Source: Zerene cesonia
Taxonomy: Eukaryota; Arthropoda; Insecta; Lepidoptera; Pieridae
NCBI RefSeq assembly: GCF_012273895.1
Contig: NC_052121.1
Span: 6,272,739-6,336,738, forward strand
Reading direction: 5' to 3'
Length of the DNA stretch: 64,000 bases
Shown here: piece by piece, positions 25,186 through 38,844 of the stretch
Layout of the letters: each line of letters starts with the position of its first letter
Numbering within the stretch: position 1 is the stretch's first letter
Notes under the pieces: generated by a model
The model's input: the letters and a program-made list of their open reading frames with translations, nothing else
The model's database searches: none
Told to the model about the DNA's origin: nothing
Position numbers and translations under genes: made by a program

Positions 25186-26404
25186 ATTTTGTTAAATTGG
25201 CGCATCGTTAAAGCACGTTTAACTAGACGGACGCACGTTTAACTATAATGAACAAAACTCATTTGTTCGACGTCAAGCGGATATTTAAAATACATTTAAC
25301 GATGATTGAAAGGTGCCATTTAAGATGCCAAGATCTTAAAAGGCAACGTTGCTGAATGGACGATTAAACTGAATAGCTAAACGCACCATATGCATAGACA
25401 TTTTTATATTATTAAATATAATATAATGTATATCAATTCTCTATGACACAAAGGTTACTAACATATCTAGGCGGGAGGGGAGGTATCAATCTAAATTCTA
25501 AAATGGGACCAAATGACAACTGTTTCTTATTAAGCACCAAAAAGGTTCACGTTGAAAACTGAGTGATTGAAAAAAACAAAACCAAAACAAAAATCTGTCA
25601 ACATGCGTTCTTAACATGAACACAACACAAACTTAATGCGTTTACGGGCGGAAAAGTATGAATTTTTTTGTGGTGATTCTCGATGCTAGCCTGAAGGGCT
25701 ACTGCATCTTAGCAAGGGCGCGTGGGTGAGCTGAGGGTTCACCCTGGTAGCGACACGCTCAAGGGCGTCCCCCCTTGTCGGGGACCGCGAACCTCGGCTT
25801 GGGCTGCCGCAGGAATGGAGGGGGCCGGAGGCGCCGTACTCGGTCGGGCGTATGAATTCTATGCTTTGACCTATATGAAACTAATTTTATACTTAATGGT
25901 GCAACCTCTTTGTACTTATAAACAAAAAAATCATTAGCACATTGCAGTCATAGTGATAGTAATAACGTAACTCGCCTGCTCATAAGGAATAGCAATTTAT
26001 CCAATGGATAACTTTGAATACCAAATGTAAAGGCGTGTCAGATTGATATGCATTAACTACATGCGTATGACATGTACATATGAGAGAAAAACGGCTTACA
26101 CACACACACATACGTCTATATTTAAACGAATTAAGTTTTATCAGACGTCAACAATGTATTTGAAACCCATATAATTGTTATACAGACGTCACACATTATC
26201 GAACTAGGAAATTTACGCATTGTGCTAATAATTTAAAAAGATTATCATTGAAATTTACGTGTCGTGCAATGGGATAATAGAACTGTTAGGGTAGGCACAC
26301 GAGTCTAATAATAGACGTTTATGTTTCAAATTTTTTTCTAATCACCCTTTTTGGCACTGAATGTTACGAAAATGTTATGTTAGAAAAAATCAGCAATTTA
26401 AATA

Positions 26405-26600
26405 TCCTTACTATTATTATAAATGCGAAAGTGTTTGTTTGTCCTTTTTTTCATATGACAACGGAACGGTTTTATAATATGATTTTTATGTCTTAAGATA
26501 ATTAGAAGGTTAGCGAGTGACAAAGGCCACATTTCATCATGAGAAAACGTATCATTCCCATGGAAAGATTCAGATACGCATTTGAATCACAACGAAATTA
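26405..26600 (-). repeat. Retroelement fragment downstream of fused
   Basis: Starts TCCTTACTATTATTATAAAT and GCGAAAGTGTTTGTTTGTCC, a form of the common reverse tail. A diverged relative may lie at 17300-17420 (AACGGAGTGATTGTTTGGTA). Confidence 0.5.
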
Positions 26601-27227
26601 TTAAATTGCGATAGATGGCGCTATACTAAAACGTATTTCTCTAAACACACTAAAAAACTAACAAAACAAGTAGATCGGTAATTTACTTAAAATATACTGA
26701 CGTCAAAAATATGATAAAATTGTAAAATATTGTAAAATCTAAACTGTATCATAAACAAGCCAATATAAAAATGATTAATTACACGCTTAATCTAAAAAGG
26801 TGGAGGCAAAAATATCCAATGTAGTTCGCATTATTATTTAAATCGTGTATCGTTTCTCTAATTACTACGAATCTATACTTTTTTAGAAATGCTATAATGA
26901 GCTTAAAATTTCTTTAAATAATTTTATAATTAAACATGTCACTTCACACTATCACAGATCATTAACTACTTTATATGGTTTACCGAAATATTACTGTTTT
27001 AAACTAAATTAGGCACTTCGTTAAGAAAATACTGAGCCAGTTTTAGGGTCAACGATTTCAATATAATATACGTACATTTCTAAGCTACATTTATAATTAA
27101 TGAGAAGAAAACTCTTATAACTAATTATTGCGGAAAGTGATGCGAAAATTATGATAACAATATAATCATAATTATCATCAGCCTAAAGACGTAGGAGAAG
27201 ACGACCAAGTACAACGAACTATGGTAT

Positions 27228-30200
27228 TTAATTGACATAAAAAGGCATACTACTAAGTTCCTTACTGGCCAATCTGGCTGCCCTGTTCAAAGTTACGTTA
27301 CAATGCGTGTGCAACGCTTCCAACATGTCGCTGTCCTTTTTACTCCAGACATTTTCCATGGCCGCAGAGAAAGCAGTACAAGAGTACGTGCACAGCAAAC
27401 TTATTAAAATACACACTCTCATTCTGAGAGCGTCACTCGGTTGTTCTAGAAGCTTCAGGAAACGGAACGTTTTGTCGTCGAACAAAATGCGTTCTATGAC
27501 GTCAGCGTGTTCGGGCAGGTCCTGGAGTATTGTGATTAGAAGACCTACGATGTTTAATACTATTCGTGGCGTTTTTGTATCTGTAACAACGATTAGGACA
27601 ATACTAGAAACGAAAGTCAAAAAATTACTGTCTCTTTCATACGCATAAGCTTGCCTAGGCGCGAGACAAATGGATATAATTTTCATGATGCGTATATTGG
27701 GCGCTCATTTACACACACTACATAGACACAACATAAGTGTGTTCAACGTGCCAGCTTGAGGTAACAGACGTATAAGTGTAATGCTTAATGATTTTTTTTC
27801 AAACAGCTCTAAAAAGCAGAACCTATCAACAGGATCATCTTGATTTATTTAAGAAAGAAATTCGTATCATTTTCAAGTCCATTTCCTATCAAATATTAAT
27901 GTGTAGTAGTGAAGTATGAGGCAAATTATATACATCTGTTCCACTGATCGATTTTATGGACAAGTAGATGATCTGTATCCTGCCATACCGAGACATTTTT
28001 TAGACATACATTAGAACAGCCTAATTCTACTTACACATATTCAAGAGCCGCGTGAACACAGCGTGCGCGTGGTGCATCGCCAGCGACGTGGCGAGCTGTC
28101 TCACGGCCCGGCACGAGCGGGCGCAGAGCCACGCGCACACTTCCAACATGCGACTCACACCGCGTAATCTTTTGAAAAATTATATCTTTTTATATATTTT
28201 TTAAGTTCGGAAATGGTACTGTGTAAAATATAGTTAGCCCAGGAAATAATGACACCCTTTGAGGGTTGGTACTTCTTTTTATTTGTATGTAGGCTATTGG
28301 TCACTAAAATTTCCTACATCGCCCTTTGTAAGTTTGTATATTTTTTATGTTCATCAAAATCAAGTCGATTCCCTTAAAAATATTTGTACAGATTATAGAT
28401 TACCTTTCCTCAGCCCCGCTATCTGTGTCTTTTGTATCCTTCATAAGAGTATTTATAGCAGCAATAAAGTTGTATACGACTTTTGCTTCTAGGTAAACCT
28501 GACAACAATATCGTAATAATATTATATAAAAAAACATGTTATAGACATGAAGTCACTTAATTAAAACGATTTTTTTTTTTTTGCTTGACGTTTATACAAA
28601 ACATTTTGGTTGTTTCTTCAATATTTCATAAAAATTTATTTACAATTCAGAAATATTTATCTTATTCATCCTCGGCGCAAGGTGGCTCTGTATTCTAAAA
28701 ATAGTCTTTGTGACTGCTTTCAATTACACTTCTTTTGGAAATTTAAAATTTTTTAACAGTTATCGTCATTATTCAGTGTAGACAAATATACCAAACCAAA
28801 AATAAACAAAGTTTTTGAGTTATAAATGATTTAACTAATATGACATTGGCTTTATTAAATATATAGAAGACACATTATACCAAATACACAAACAACAATA
28901 TTTCCCAACACACTCACATCTTGTATATTAAGCAGAGTGTGTCTCGGCAGCGAGTGGGAGAGAGACGGCAGCGCCAACAGCGCCGCAACGGCGCCGCACA
29001 CGCGCGCGCCCTTCGCGCCGCGGGCCGCACTCCCCACAACACCAACCACCATACTCACCTGACACAAAACCATTTGAGCCTTTTATTTTTCATTTATATT
29101 ATAGTTTCAGTATTACAATTAATATAACCATTTCTATTAATTAGAATACTAAAATTATAAGCATTTGTAGTCTTTTGCACACAGAAGATGTGCGCATGTA
29201 TAATGTACATGCTTTTGTATATATTTAAACGTTTATCAGATTTTTATAATTAACCCACGTCATTTCGTCTGTTCTCAAATAGAACTTATGGGTAGGTAAG
29301 CCGCTTCGTTGCGTAAACTAGGCTCCACTTTCAGTACTATGTTTAAAATAAATAGTGTAAATAATTGCATGAAGCTGAAATATTTCTTACTATAAATGTG
29401 CTTAAAAAATCAGAAGTGTGCCAAGAACATTTTTTACTGTATATCAAATTTAACGCCTGAATACACAAACGAATCTTTAACCAAACTTTGGCCATTGTGA
29501 AATATAATTTGGCTGAGTATTTTTTACAATTACTGTCAAGCCTATATTTGCAATTTTGTTTCGTAAGTCTTCAAACGTAATGTTATCTTAGCGAAGTGAA
29601 GAAATAAAATGATTATTGCTTCGGTATATTTTTTTTAGATGTTTTTTGTAATGATTTTATTTTATATGATTTAACTTTAGATTAAATTTTAATAATGCCA
29701 TATGACTTAATTTACACATTTAAACGACATAAACTGAATGTGTTTGAATTTATTGAATAACGTCTGAGCATAAAATTGATGGTATAATCACTACATAGTA
29801 TAAAACAAAGTCACTTCAAGCTTTATGCCTATGTGTATCTCTAAAACTGTGCAACGGATTTTGATGTGGCTTTTTCAACCGAAATGGATGCATTATTAAC
29901 ATTGTTCGAAATTAATAATGAAAATTACTCTATTTACATAATGAAAATTTTGTCAAATATGAAATTATTAATTACGTTACAAGTTACCGGTAATGTACTC
30001 AATAGCTCAATCGGTTTACCGATTAACCTGATCATTTTTGTACTGTATAAAAAACGTTGTCATATGGCCTCCGTTGCCTTTTTAGAATTTCGTCTGTTAC
30101 CTATCCCCTAGAGCGACGAAGGGTAGAGGAAGATTTACGTGTCAGTTACATTGAGCAAATTACGAATAATAAATCGCATAATGTAACTAGTCGTTATTAA

Positions 30201-33200
30201 AAAAATATACTATTATTATTAAACCTGCACACAATACCTACACAATACTTATAATAAAGCGATCCTCTGAAGAAGTATAGACAAATTATCGTAATTAGTC
30301 CACATCCACAATTCCCTCATAGCACTATACACGTCAGTAAATGCAGCCGTGCGTAGGTGGAGCGGATCGCTAGTACCCAGTCAATGTGTACATGGTTGCA
30401 TTCAATGAGAAAATTTTCATTTTATTTATTTATTAATTTAGTTCGGGAAATATGAACTCGGATCAGTACATTTAGATTTTTCCATCAGATAATAAGACGC
30501 TTTGGTCAACTTCACCTGTGAATCCATTTTGTTTCTAAATGGGCAGATTTATTTCAAACTTTTTTTCTGATGAGGATCGCCAGGATTAAATAATTTCCTT
30601 ACTTATACTCGGTATAAGAGCAAGCAACTGCTTTCCGAACCGTTGTAAATGTTAAACTATGTAATGACGATTAAAATGTGCTTCTATAAGAAGACTAATT
30701 GGATAAATACATTTTTGAGTTTCAGTTTGAGTTTAAAACAATTTATTTGATTCTACCGTGTTTTTTTTTAACTTTATTAAATATTTTTTATTAAATACTA
30801 GATAATTCATAGTATTACCATGTTTAATTGAGTCAGAGATTCAACATCACCCTCCATAACTTCTGTAATATTGGAGTTCAAAAATGCTTCCCATTCCTCC
30901 AATTCTATAGATGATGGTTCCTTAACTGAAATAAATTTAATGTGTATACAGGTTGGATTTTGAAAAAGTGAATGTTATGATTGGAAGTAAGATAACTGTA
31001 TTCAAACATCGAAAACTCCCTTGCTACACCCGAGAAATAGCATAGAACCTATTAAAATCAAGGCAAAAATGTTCCTCTATAATAGGTTTCTAAAAATCTG
31101 AGTTTTTAAGTTCATAACAACAATAATTTAAAATACCTTCTTCTTTTTCCTCTACCAAACAAATGTCATTGTTAGCAATTTCCTTCTCGTCAACTGTTTC
31201 TTCGATAACCTCAATCTTTTCAGTATCCTCATCTTTATCTTCTTTTGCATATTTAATTGTTTCTGTTTCTTCTTTACTTATTATTTCCATGGCTGGTTCA
31301 CTTGTACGTCTTTGATTCTCACTTTTATTTTTATCTATACTCCTACTGAAGTGAAATGATCTCTTAATACTTCTCGTTAGTCTATTTCCACCGCTTCCAA
31401 ATCTCAGTTTATCTTTCGAAAACTGCAATAGCTTCTGTTTATATGACGGAGGTACACTCTTACTTAGTCCAGCACTAACATCATCATTACACTTAACAGC
31501 GCTTTTAGGATTCTCCAAGCTTTGCGAAGCTGTACTACCAGCTTTCTTTTGTTTGACATCTTCACCATCTTGTTTTTCCACTTGCATTATTTCTTCTTCT
31601 GTTTCTTTAACAACAGCCTTGGCATGTTTTTCTTCATCAATTTTTTGCATTTTCAACTCTTGTTTATTAGCTGCCATTAATTGTGCCATGTTTTTTTCGA
31701 GGTTACATACAACTAAATTCGAGTTATTCATTACATTGAACTCGTGTCTTAGCAATTTGGCATTTGCAGCTGTTATTGGTTGCGACTGGTCTTCGTCATC
31801 AGTTTTTAGACTATCTCTAACACTGAAAGCACTAGTAGCTCGAACACTGTCGTCATCAGACATTGGAATACATTCTAGTGCTTGCATAACACCATGAACA
31901 TTTCTCAGATCATGTTCACGACCCTGGGGTTTCGTGTTTGTCTCCATTTTAGCCCTTGTAATAAGAAATATATAAGTTAGTGCCCAGATGGCTCTGATAT
32001 TACTAACATTACAAATATATGTTTAATTTGTTAAAAATCAGTATGCAACAAAGCAAATTCAACATATGATATGTATCTTAGAGTTATAAGACATCATTTA
32101 TAAAAAAGAACTTGCAATATAACATTGAAATAATATCAATATTACATACTTTGAACTTTTACTCATCTTCTCAGTTTGTAAGAACTTGGCTTCTTGTTGG
32201 CTATAGGATAATGGTTTTGTAAATGGTGAATCACTCTGGATATCCTCAGGAAGAATAAGAATATGGCCACAGACAAATGGATGTTCTAAAATTTCTGGCC
32301 AGCTCATTCTTTTCACTGGATCCTTGTGCAATAAACCCTATAAATATATTTTTCAAATTTCAGCACCTTTTCCAAAACTTATATTATTGAATAGGTATAA
32401 ATCTTTAGAAGATTAAATTAGGTATGTCAAAAAATAATACATAACATAATAATAACCATAATAAACATAATATAACAAAACTTTTCCCAAAAAGTCAAAT
32501 AAATATTATTTTTTCAGTGAAGAAGTTACTCAATTTATTAAAAGTATAATTAAAATGTAACAAATTTGTACCTGAAGGAAAGACCGAGCCTCTGCACTTA
32601 TAAAACTAGGCCACTGGACAGGCTTGTGCCTAATCATTCTGACTAACTGCCATATCGACATTGTACAAAAGGGAGGTTGTCCTGCCATCAATTCATACAC
32701 TATACAGCCCAGAGACCAGAGATCAGCCTGAAATTAAAATATTTTTTTTTTTAACAAAAATTGTCAGTCTTCCCTGGGGAGGAGGAGACACTGCAAAGTC
32801 GAAAATTGGACCGAATGACATTAGTAGTAGACAGTAGTTATCAAGCATTAATGTGTTGATAAGAATTCAATGTAAAAATTCATGAGTTGACTTTCTAGAT
32901 CCAAATACCTGATGGTCATACGGCTTCTCATCAATCAACTCAGGAGCCATATAAAGTGGAGTGCCCTTGATGGATGTCAGTATATGAGTTGCATTAGTCA
33001 TTATACGAGCTAAGCCAAAGTCACACAGCTTTGCACGGCCTGTGCTATCTAGTAGCACATTTTGTGGTTTGAGATCTCTGAAAATATATTATGACAAATA
33101 TTATTTGTGCTCTAGCTGTATGTTAACTGAAAGACTTGGTTTTAACGTCGAATTAACATCCTATCCTACCAATATTATAAATGCGAGAGATAGTGAGGAT

Positions 33201-34006
33201 GTGTGTATGATTGTTACTCTTCCAAGCCAAAACTACTGAAACAATTGCAATAAAATTTGGTATATAGGTAGCTGGACAACTGGAATAACATGTAGGAAAA
33301 TTTTTATCTCAGTATTCCTATAGGATACAGACTTACGCGGGTAAAACCATGAGCCGCAGCTAGTATAAGTATGTTAATTTATAAGATGTCGTTTAAAAAA
33401 GAACTTGTAATATAACAATTTAAATAATATCAAAATATATTACATAACAATATAATGTCACATTTATCCAGTTACAGCTATTTTCTTCATAAAAAAAAAT
33501 AAGATTTTAGATTACCTGTGAAGAACTCTATGAGAATGTAAATAGTACAATGCGGAAACTAAATCCCACGTTATCTTTTTGACTTGATCTTCATTTAAGC
33601 AGCCCTCTTTTGCAAGAATACTATGCAATTCCTTTTCTGCATATTCTGTGACAACAACTAGTTCTGATTCTGTATCAAAACTATCAATCATCCGAATTAT
33701 GTTGGGGTGGTTTAGCTGCCGTTGGATATCACATTCTTGTCTCAAGCTTTTTAGGTCTTTTGATGATCTCCCTTTCTGAAAGAGAAATGAATTCTCAATT
33801 TAAATATACGCATTATTGCTATATTTATTAAAATAATAGATCAATCACTTAAATTTGTTGTTACAATTTTTGTTTTATGATGTGTACTAACAAACCTTTC
33901 TTATAACTTTTAAAGCTAATATAACATTCGTTTCTTTGTGCTTTGCTTTAAAAACCCTTCCAAAAGATCCTTCTCCAACAAATGAAATAATGATGTAGTT
34001 TTCCAT
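27228..34006 (-). CDS. fu: Serine/threonine kinase Fused (STK36 homologue), 11 exons
   Basis: Cytoplasmic Hedgehog-pathway kinase. Exons on the minus strand: 34006-33896, 33775-33516, 33077-32909, 32727-32572, 32337-32150, 31954-31137, 30925-30819, 29058-28918, 28498-28404, 28168-28035, 27580-27228. All phases agree, giving 843 residues; Drosophila Fused has about 800. Seen: glycine loop GEGSFG (11-16), catalytic Lys33 in LALKVI, HRD at 123-125, DLKPQN, DFG at 143-145, MAPE ending at 170, and the kinase domain closing at HPFV in exon 5. Activation-loop residues T151, T154, T158 and S159 match phosphosites I recall for Drosophila Fu. Exon 6 is Glu/Lys-rich and probably disordered, with a basic patch. 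Exons 8-11 are helical and Leu/Ala-rich like the ARM/HEAT-type C-terminal part. Exon 9 has no lone open frame of note; it was placed by phase (starts V-Y-L-E, ends phase 2). A further exon between 29058 and 30819 cannot be excluded, because both neighbours are phase 0. Confidence 0.92.
33158..33366 (-). repeat. SINE-like element, family A, in fused intron 2
   Basis: Reverse copy from CCTACCAATATTATAAATGC to the diverged end CCATGAGCCGCAGCTAGTA. It lies between the exon ending in the kinase HR(D) codon and the exon carrying DLKPQN. It is more diverged than the P450 copy. Confidence 0.78.
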
Positions 34007-34319
34007 TTTCACTTATGTACACATTTACAAGTTTAATAAATCTTCTAAGCAAAGCTTTAATATTTTTTCTAGTGAACACTATAATGTATCTTAAAGTTTA
34101 TTTTTAACATGAGTAATAACAGAACAACGCTCAAATTAAAATGATGTAAATCACATAAATAAGTCAGCTTGGAAGTTTAGTTACTTAGAAAACTTTACAC
34201 CAAATTCTTAAATAAAAACACTTTAATTGTAAACACTAAACAAGAATGTCAGTGATTTTGAAATAAATTGTCAATTGTCATCTGTCAGAACATGTCAGTT
34301 AGGGATGTCCAATTTTGAA

Positions 34320-34370
34320 ATAAAATCGAAAATCGATAATATTCTGGCGCAAAAGATATCGACATATAAC
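34320..34370 (-). promoter_or_regulatory. Possible DRE-type promoter element upstream of fused
   Basis: About 320 bases upstream of the fused ATG lies AATCGATAAT, seven of eight bases of the DREF site TATCGATA, with a second AGATATCGACA about 20 bases away and a GGCGC in between. DREF sites are common in TATA-less housekeeping promoters of insects. I see no TATA box before the gene. This is a motif match only. Confidence 0.25.
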
Positions 34371-35711
34371 AAGCAACAATTTTTTATTTAATAACTATAT
34401 CATATATACCATACCACTACTACCATAATACTATGTAAAATATCGAATCCATGTATTTAATAAATGTTACGGGATTAATTAAAAAAAAGAAAAATATTTT
34501 TTTCGTAGTTTTCAGAAAATGTTTATAAAAAAGTGGTCGAGGAAACATTTTACTGTCCATGAAAATATTAATAATATATAAAAAATGGTGGGAAATAGCA
34601 ATTTCTCAACTGTCACCAAACGAAGCTCTCCTTTTTTATCATCAATCACAGACCTATAAAACAATCATTATAAAAAGACTTTATATGTATGTTGTAGTTC
34701 CAATAGACAAATGGAAAACAACGTTTTATACAATATGAAATGGTAAGTACAAAATCAAGAAATATGACATTATTGTAATAAAGTTTCTCTGTTGCGTTTA
34801 CATTTGCTAGGTTTTTTATCTCCATTTTTTCTTCCATCTAGCCAGTCTATAACAAACTATAGTAATCATAAAAAAAATTATTACATAATAAAGTGGATAT
34901 TCAAATATGATAATTTGAATAATTAAACTCGTTTTTTCGAACGGTCTTTTGTAGGCATGTAAAAAATGAGCTTTGACAAAACTATATTTTAGAACACTGA
35001 CGTACCAAAAGGATAGACACCATAAACACCGGCATATTGTATTTTAAAACGGCAGCAGTCGTTTATAAGCAGTATATAAGCCTTTATAAGCTTCATGTTT
35101 TTCGTTCACTCTCACGCTTACACAAATATTCTTAATCTCGCTAGCTCATAGCCATAGATTATACACTTATATACTGGTACTCATAGCCTTACAACAACAA
35201 ACAAATTTCTCTTTGAGGGAGGAGGCAACGGAACAGACACATCACCTGGTGGTTAGTGATCAGCGTCGCTTAAAAACATAATACAATGTATTACTATTTG
35301 GGAGCATATATATACAAGTGCATAAGGTATCTTTAAATGTTAACCCGTAAACCGTTCTATTATTAATTAGAAATAGAAGTAAAGTATTTTTTCGCTAAGG
35401 TTTAAAAAGGGAGTAATACCTCCATTAATTTTAAAAAATTTCGTTGTTAAAGAACTTGTTCAGTTTCATATTAATTTTATTGCTTACAGATTAATATTGA
35501 GAGTGAAATAAAATAATTAAAACACATAAATGATTTTTGTTTAACTACAAAAATTACATTTTAAACCGACTTCCAAAAACGAAAAGGAGCAGTTTCTATG
35601 TTCGTCTCTATGTATTTTTATTAAAACTACACTCAGGTTCATTCCCACAAATCTAAGAACATTAATTAAAAGTTATTAATAGATATGAGAATATTATTAC
35701 ATTATATTCTG

Positions 35712-35945
35712 TCGCTTCGGCACGATTAACGCCAGCTCACACCAGGGAACATAGCTATCACACACCCCCACAGAAGATCGGCGTGAATATATACTTGTAT
35801 ATACTACTGTATTTGTTCGGTGTGAGGGTATCTTTGTTTGTTATGTATCTTTTTCCTTACCCTTGACTATTCAATCCTTTATTCGCGTCGTCCATTCTTT
35901 CTCTTCTGCCTACCTCTTAAAAGGGCGCCCAGAAATGCGGAATAA
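35712..35945 (-). repeat. Interspersed repeat, family B, reverse copy
   Basis: Starts TCGCTTCGGCACGATTAACG, then ACCCCCACAGAAGATCGGCG, running to AAAAGGGCG. Lies in the spacer between fused and troponin C. Confidence 0.6.
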
Positions 35946-37817
35946 CATCTCAATGTCCGATGTAGCATTGTATAAAATCTATCGATGAACAAAACGTCTT
36001 TGTAATATTAAAGTAATACATACATCTATACATATATCTATATTATACATACCTACATTATTGTACATTATGTTACAAATTTTATTTGGTCCTTAAAAGT
36101 ATCGAACTCGTCTGCATAATTATTATTATCAGATCATATACGAATGTATCCACATTTTTATCGTTTAATACAACGAAAGTAAGGTTTCACTCTTCAGTAC
36201 TCTTGATTCAATTGAGACTTCATCGTGAATTGCATCGTAGGTACTTATCGATAGTCAAAAACTGTATACTACTAAACTATATATTTCTTGCAAATATACG
36301 AGCAAAAAAAACTTAAATGTCTTTAGTGTCAAAATATTTTTCAGATTTAATTGTGTTATTTTGATCGGCTTCCGGCTCTGTATACATAATACTCTGTTTA
36401 CATATAGCATGTATGTAGTAGGTTTAAATGCGAACCATCTAATTACCAGCCCACACGAAAAATGATGCGTCTTTAAAATTTTAGATAACAGCTGTAACGT
36501 TAGATTTTACGCTCCGCTGAAAATTTAAAACATGAGTTAGCACTGACTATTAAATATCTAGTTTCCTGTCAATAAATTTCAGATCAACATTAACGACAGA
36601 ACTTGAAAATATTTTATGCCAGTTGCAAATTTTTTTGTCTGTATGTAAGCCTTTTGCGTTTTCATGGGGGTGGTATATATTTATAGACATAAGTTTATAC
36701 GTTTGTAGATTGGACAAACAGATAAGTTCTGTAAAAATCTTTAACTTTACTTAATAATATATAACTATAACTTTACTGAATTTCTTATACTTAATTTTTT
36801 TATTGTTCAGCCTTTATTTACAAATGTGATTTTTTATATTATTAATAATTAATAATAATTGTGTATTTATAATAATTAAATTTAAAAATCAAATTGTACA
36901 AGCAATATAGTTCATACCGAAATAGCAGCCAACAGCTGATGGTACAATATTTATAACATCGCTGTCATATTTGTAACATTTGAAAATATTAAACTTCGTG
37001 AATCGCTGTATCTCATTAATGTCAACGTTACAACACATTCTTTTCCTTCCTATAAACATAAATATCTGCCAATAGACATTAACAAATTGACTACTTATAT
37101 TATAGCATCATCAGGGTTCTGGATAGGCTCATGTGCCTTGTCATAATTTTTTATTCTTTGTATATAGAAGAGTCAAGATGTTAGACATAATATATTGATT
37201 TGAATTATTATACAAGTTATTTGGTACATATTTTTTTTATTTTGTAAATCTCAAATCTTCAGAAATAACTTATGCTTTGATATAATCTATATCTATAATC
37301 ATTGCTATATGTACATCCAACAAATCCTCAACGTGTTACAAAATAAATATAACGAAACCCATTTTCGCAGCAGATTATTAATGATTTCCAGCTGCTTGCA
37401 GTACCCTAAACGATGCGTAAGTACACGACCAGATGTTTTAATTTATAAGATAATATTATTGACTCTTGTGTAAAACGCTCGTAAAGAAGACGGCCCAGTC
37501 GCAATATCGACACACAAAAATGCTCTGCGGCATCCAAGCGGGATTTGTTAATGCTTTGTTGTCTATCATCTATTTATACTTTTATTTTGCAAGCAGCTGT
37601 AAGATATAAAGCTCCGGATCGCGTACACAATAAATACCAACTGGGCCGTAGCATGGGCCGAAAGCATTTATTTCACGTAAAACGTATTGCGAAGCCGTGC
37701 ACATTCTGTAAACAAACGAATCAATGTGGGTGTATGTGAGGACAATATGATTTCAATTCTCATTCTGTGTAATTAAAAGCTATTCTTAGATCCGCAAATT
37801 GAGGTTTTTTATGTCAT

Positions 37818-38166
37818 AGCGGGCAGCTGAGCTGGTGGTTCGCCTGATGGTAAGCGATCACCACCGACCACGAACATTCGCAGAGGTAGGTAGTGCCTTT
37901 GCGAATATATATGCAATGAATATATATAATGCCTCACTACCCGCTTTTAAGGGGTAAGGGAAAAGGAAAGGATTGACTACTGGAAAGAAGAATAGACTAG
38001 GACGGGTGAGGAAAACTAAAGGTAAACGGACCTCCATCTCCCCCACTCACCGTACGAAACGAGTGGCATGTCACTATTTCACGCCGGTTTTCTGTGGGGT
38101 TGCGGTACTTCCCCGGAGCGAGATGGTCCAATTCGTGCCGAAGCGTGCTCGACTCCCACATATAAA
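37818..38166 (+). repeat. Interspersed repeat, family B, near full length
   Basis: Starts AGCGGGCAGCTGAGCTGGTG and GTTCGCCTGATGGTAAGCGA, ends GTGCCGAAGCGTGCTCGACT. The best-preserved copy here. Confidence 0.72.
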
Positions 38167-38844
38167 ATTGAGTGTGATTTCGTTTGCGTTACAAGGGCTA
38201 CTTAGCTATGATACTTTAATACAATATAATTCCAATGCATTGATAACTAAATAAATGCGATGCCTTCAATGGTGTTTATCGACGACTAGTACAATCATTT
38301 CTTCGAAATTTTAACGCAAAAGAATTAGAGGCATGCAAGTGGATGTGTTATGAACTATATGAGTATTTATTAGTTGCGTCCCAAAAGCTTAGCCACAAGG
38401 CTTTATATTTCACCGGTATTTTTTAATGAGTGTCGATTACTAAAATAAAAGAATGATAAAGTCGAATAAAAGATTTAGGTCGTATAAAAGAAGTTTTTTT
38501 TTTTCTTTTATTCCTGAAAAATTCAACCTAAATAAAATAGAAATCATTAATGTAACTTTTGCTTACGAAATGCTAGCAATGATAATATACTTGTGGATAT
38601 TATTTTTTTAAACTAGCTGTGCTCCTTCCCTCCCTCCTGTATCACTCACGTCGTACTGTATAGCCTCTAAAGCTTTGTTCCACAAGGACTATGTAATGCT
38701 GATAAAAAATTGGACGACCTCCTCTAAAATTCAATGCCACGTAATATATTACTATTCTACACGATGTTCAATTTATCTATAGAGATTTTGCTATGAAACA
38801 TCATATTTGTTGTGATGGTATTCTACTTCTACACTAGTATTATA

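Larger units (their letters stand above)
15665..26404. other. Gene-poor region between P450 and fused
   Basis: About 10.7 kb without a recognised exon. It holds family A remnants at 16.6-16.9 kb, a retroelement tail at 25.0 kb, and GC-rich islands at 21.76-21.87, 23.54-23.64 and 25.69-25.87 kb. A 60-codon frame of protein-like composition sits at 24.49-24.68 kb. Confidence 0.55.
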
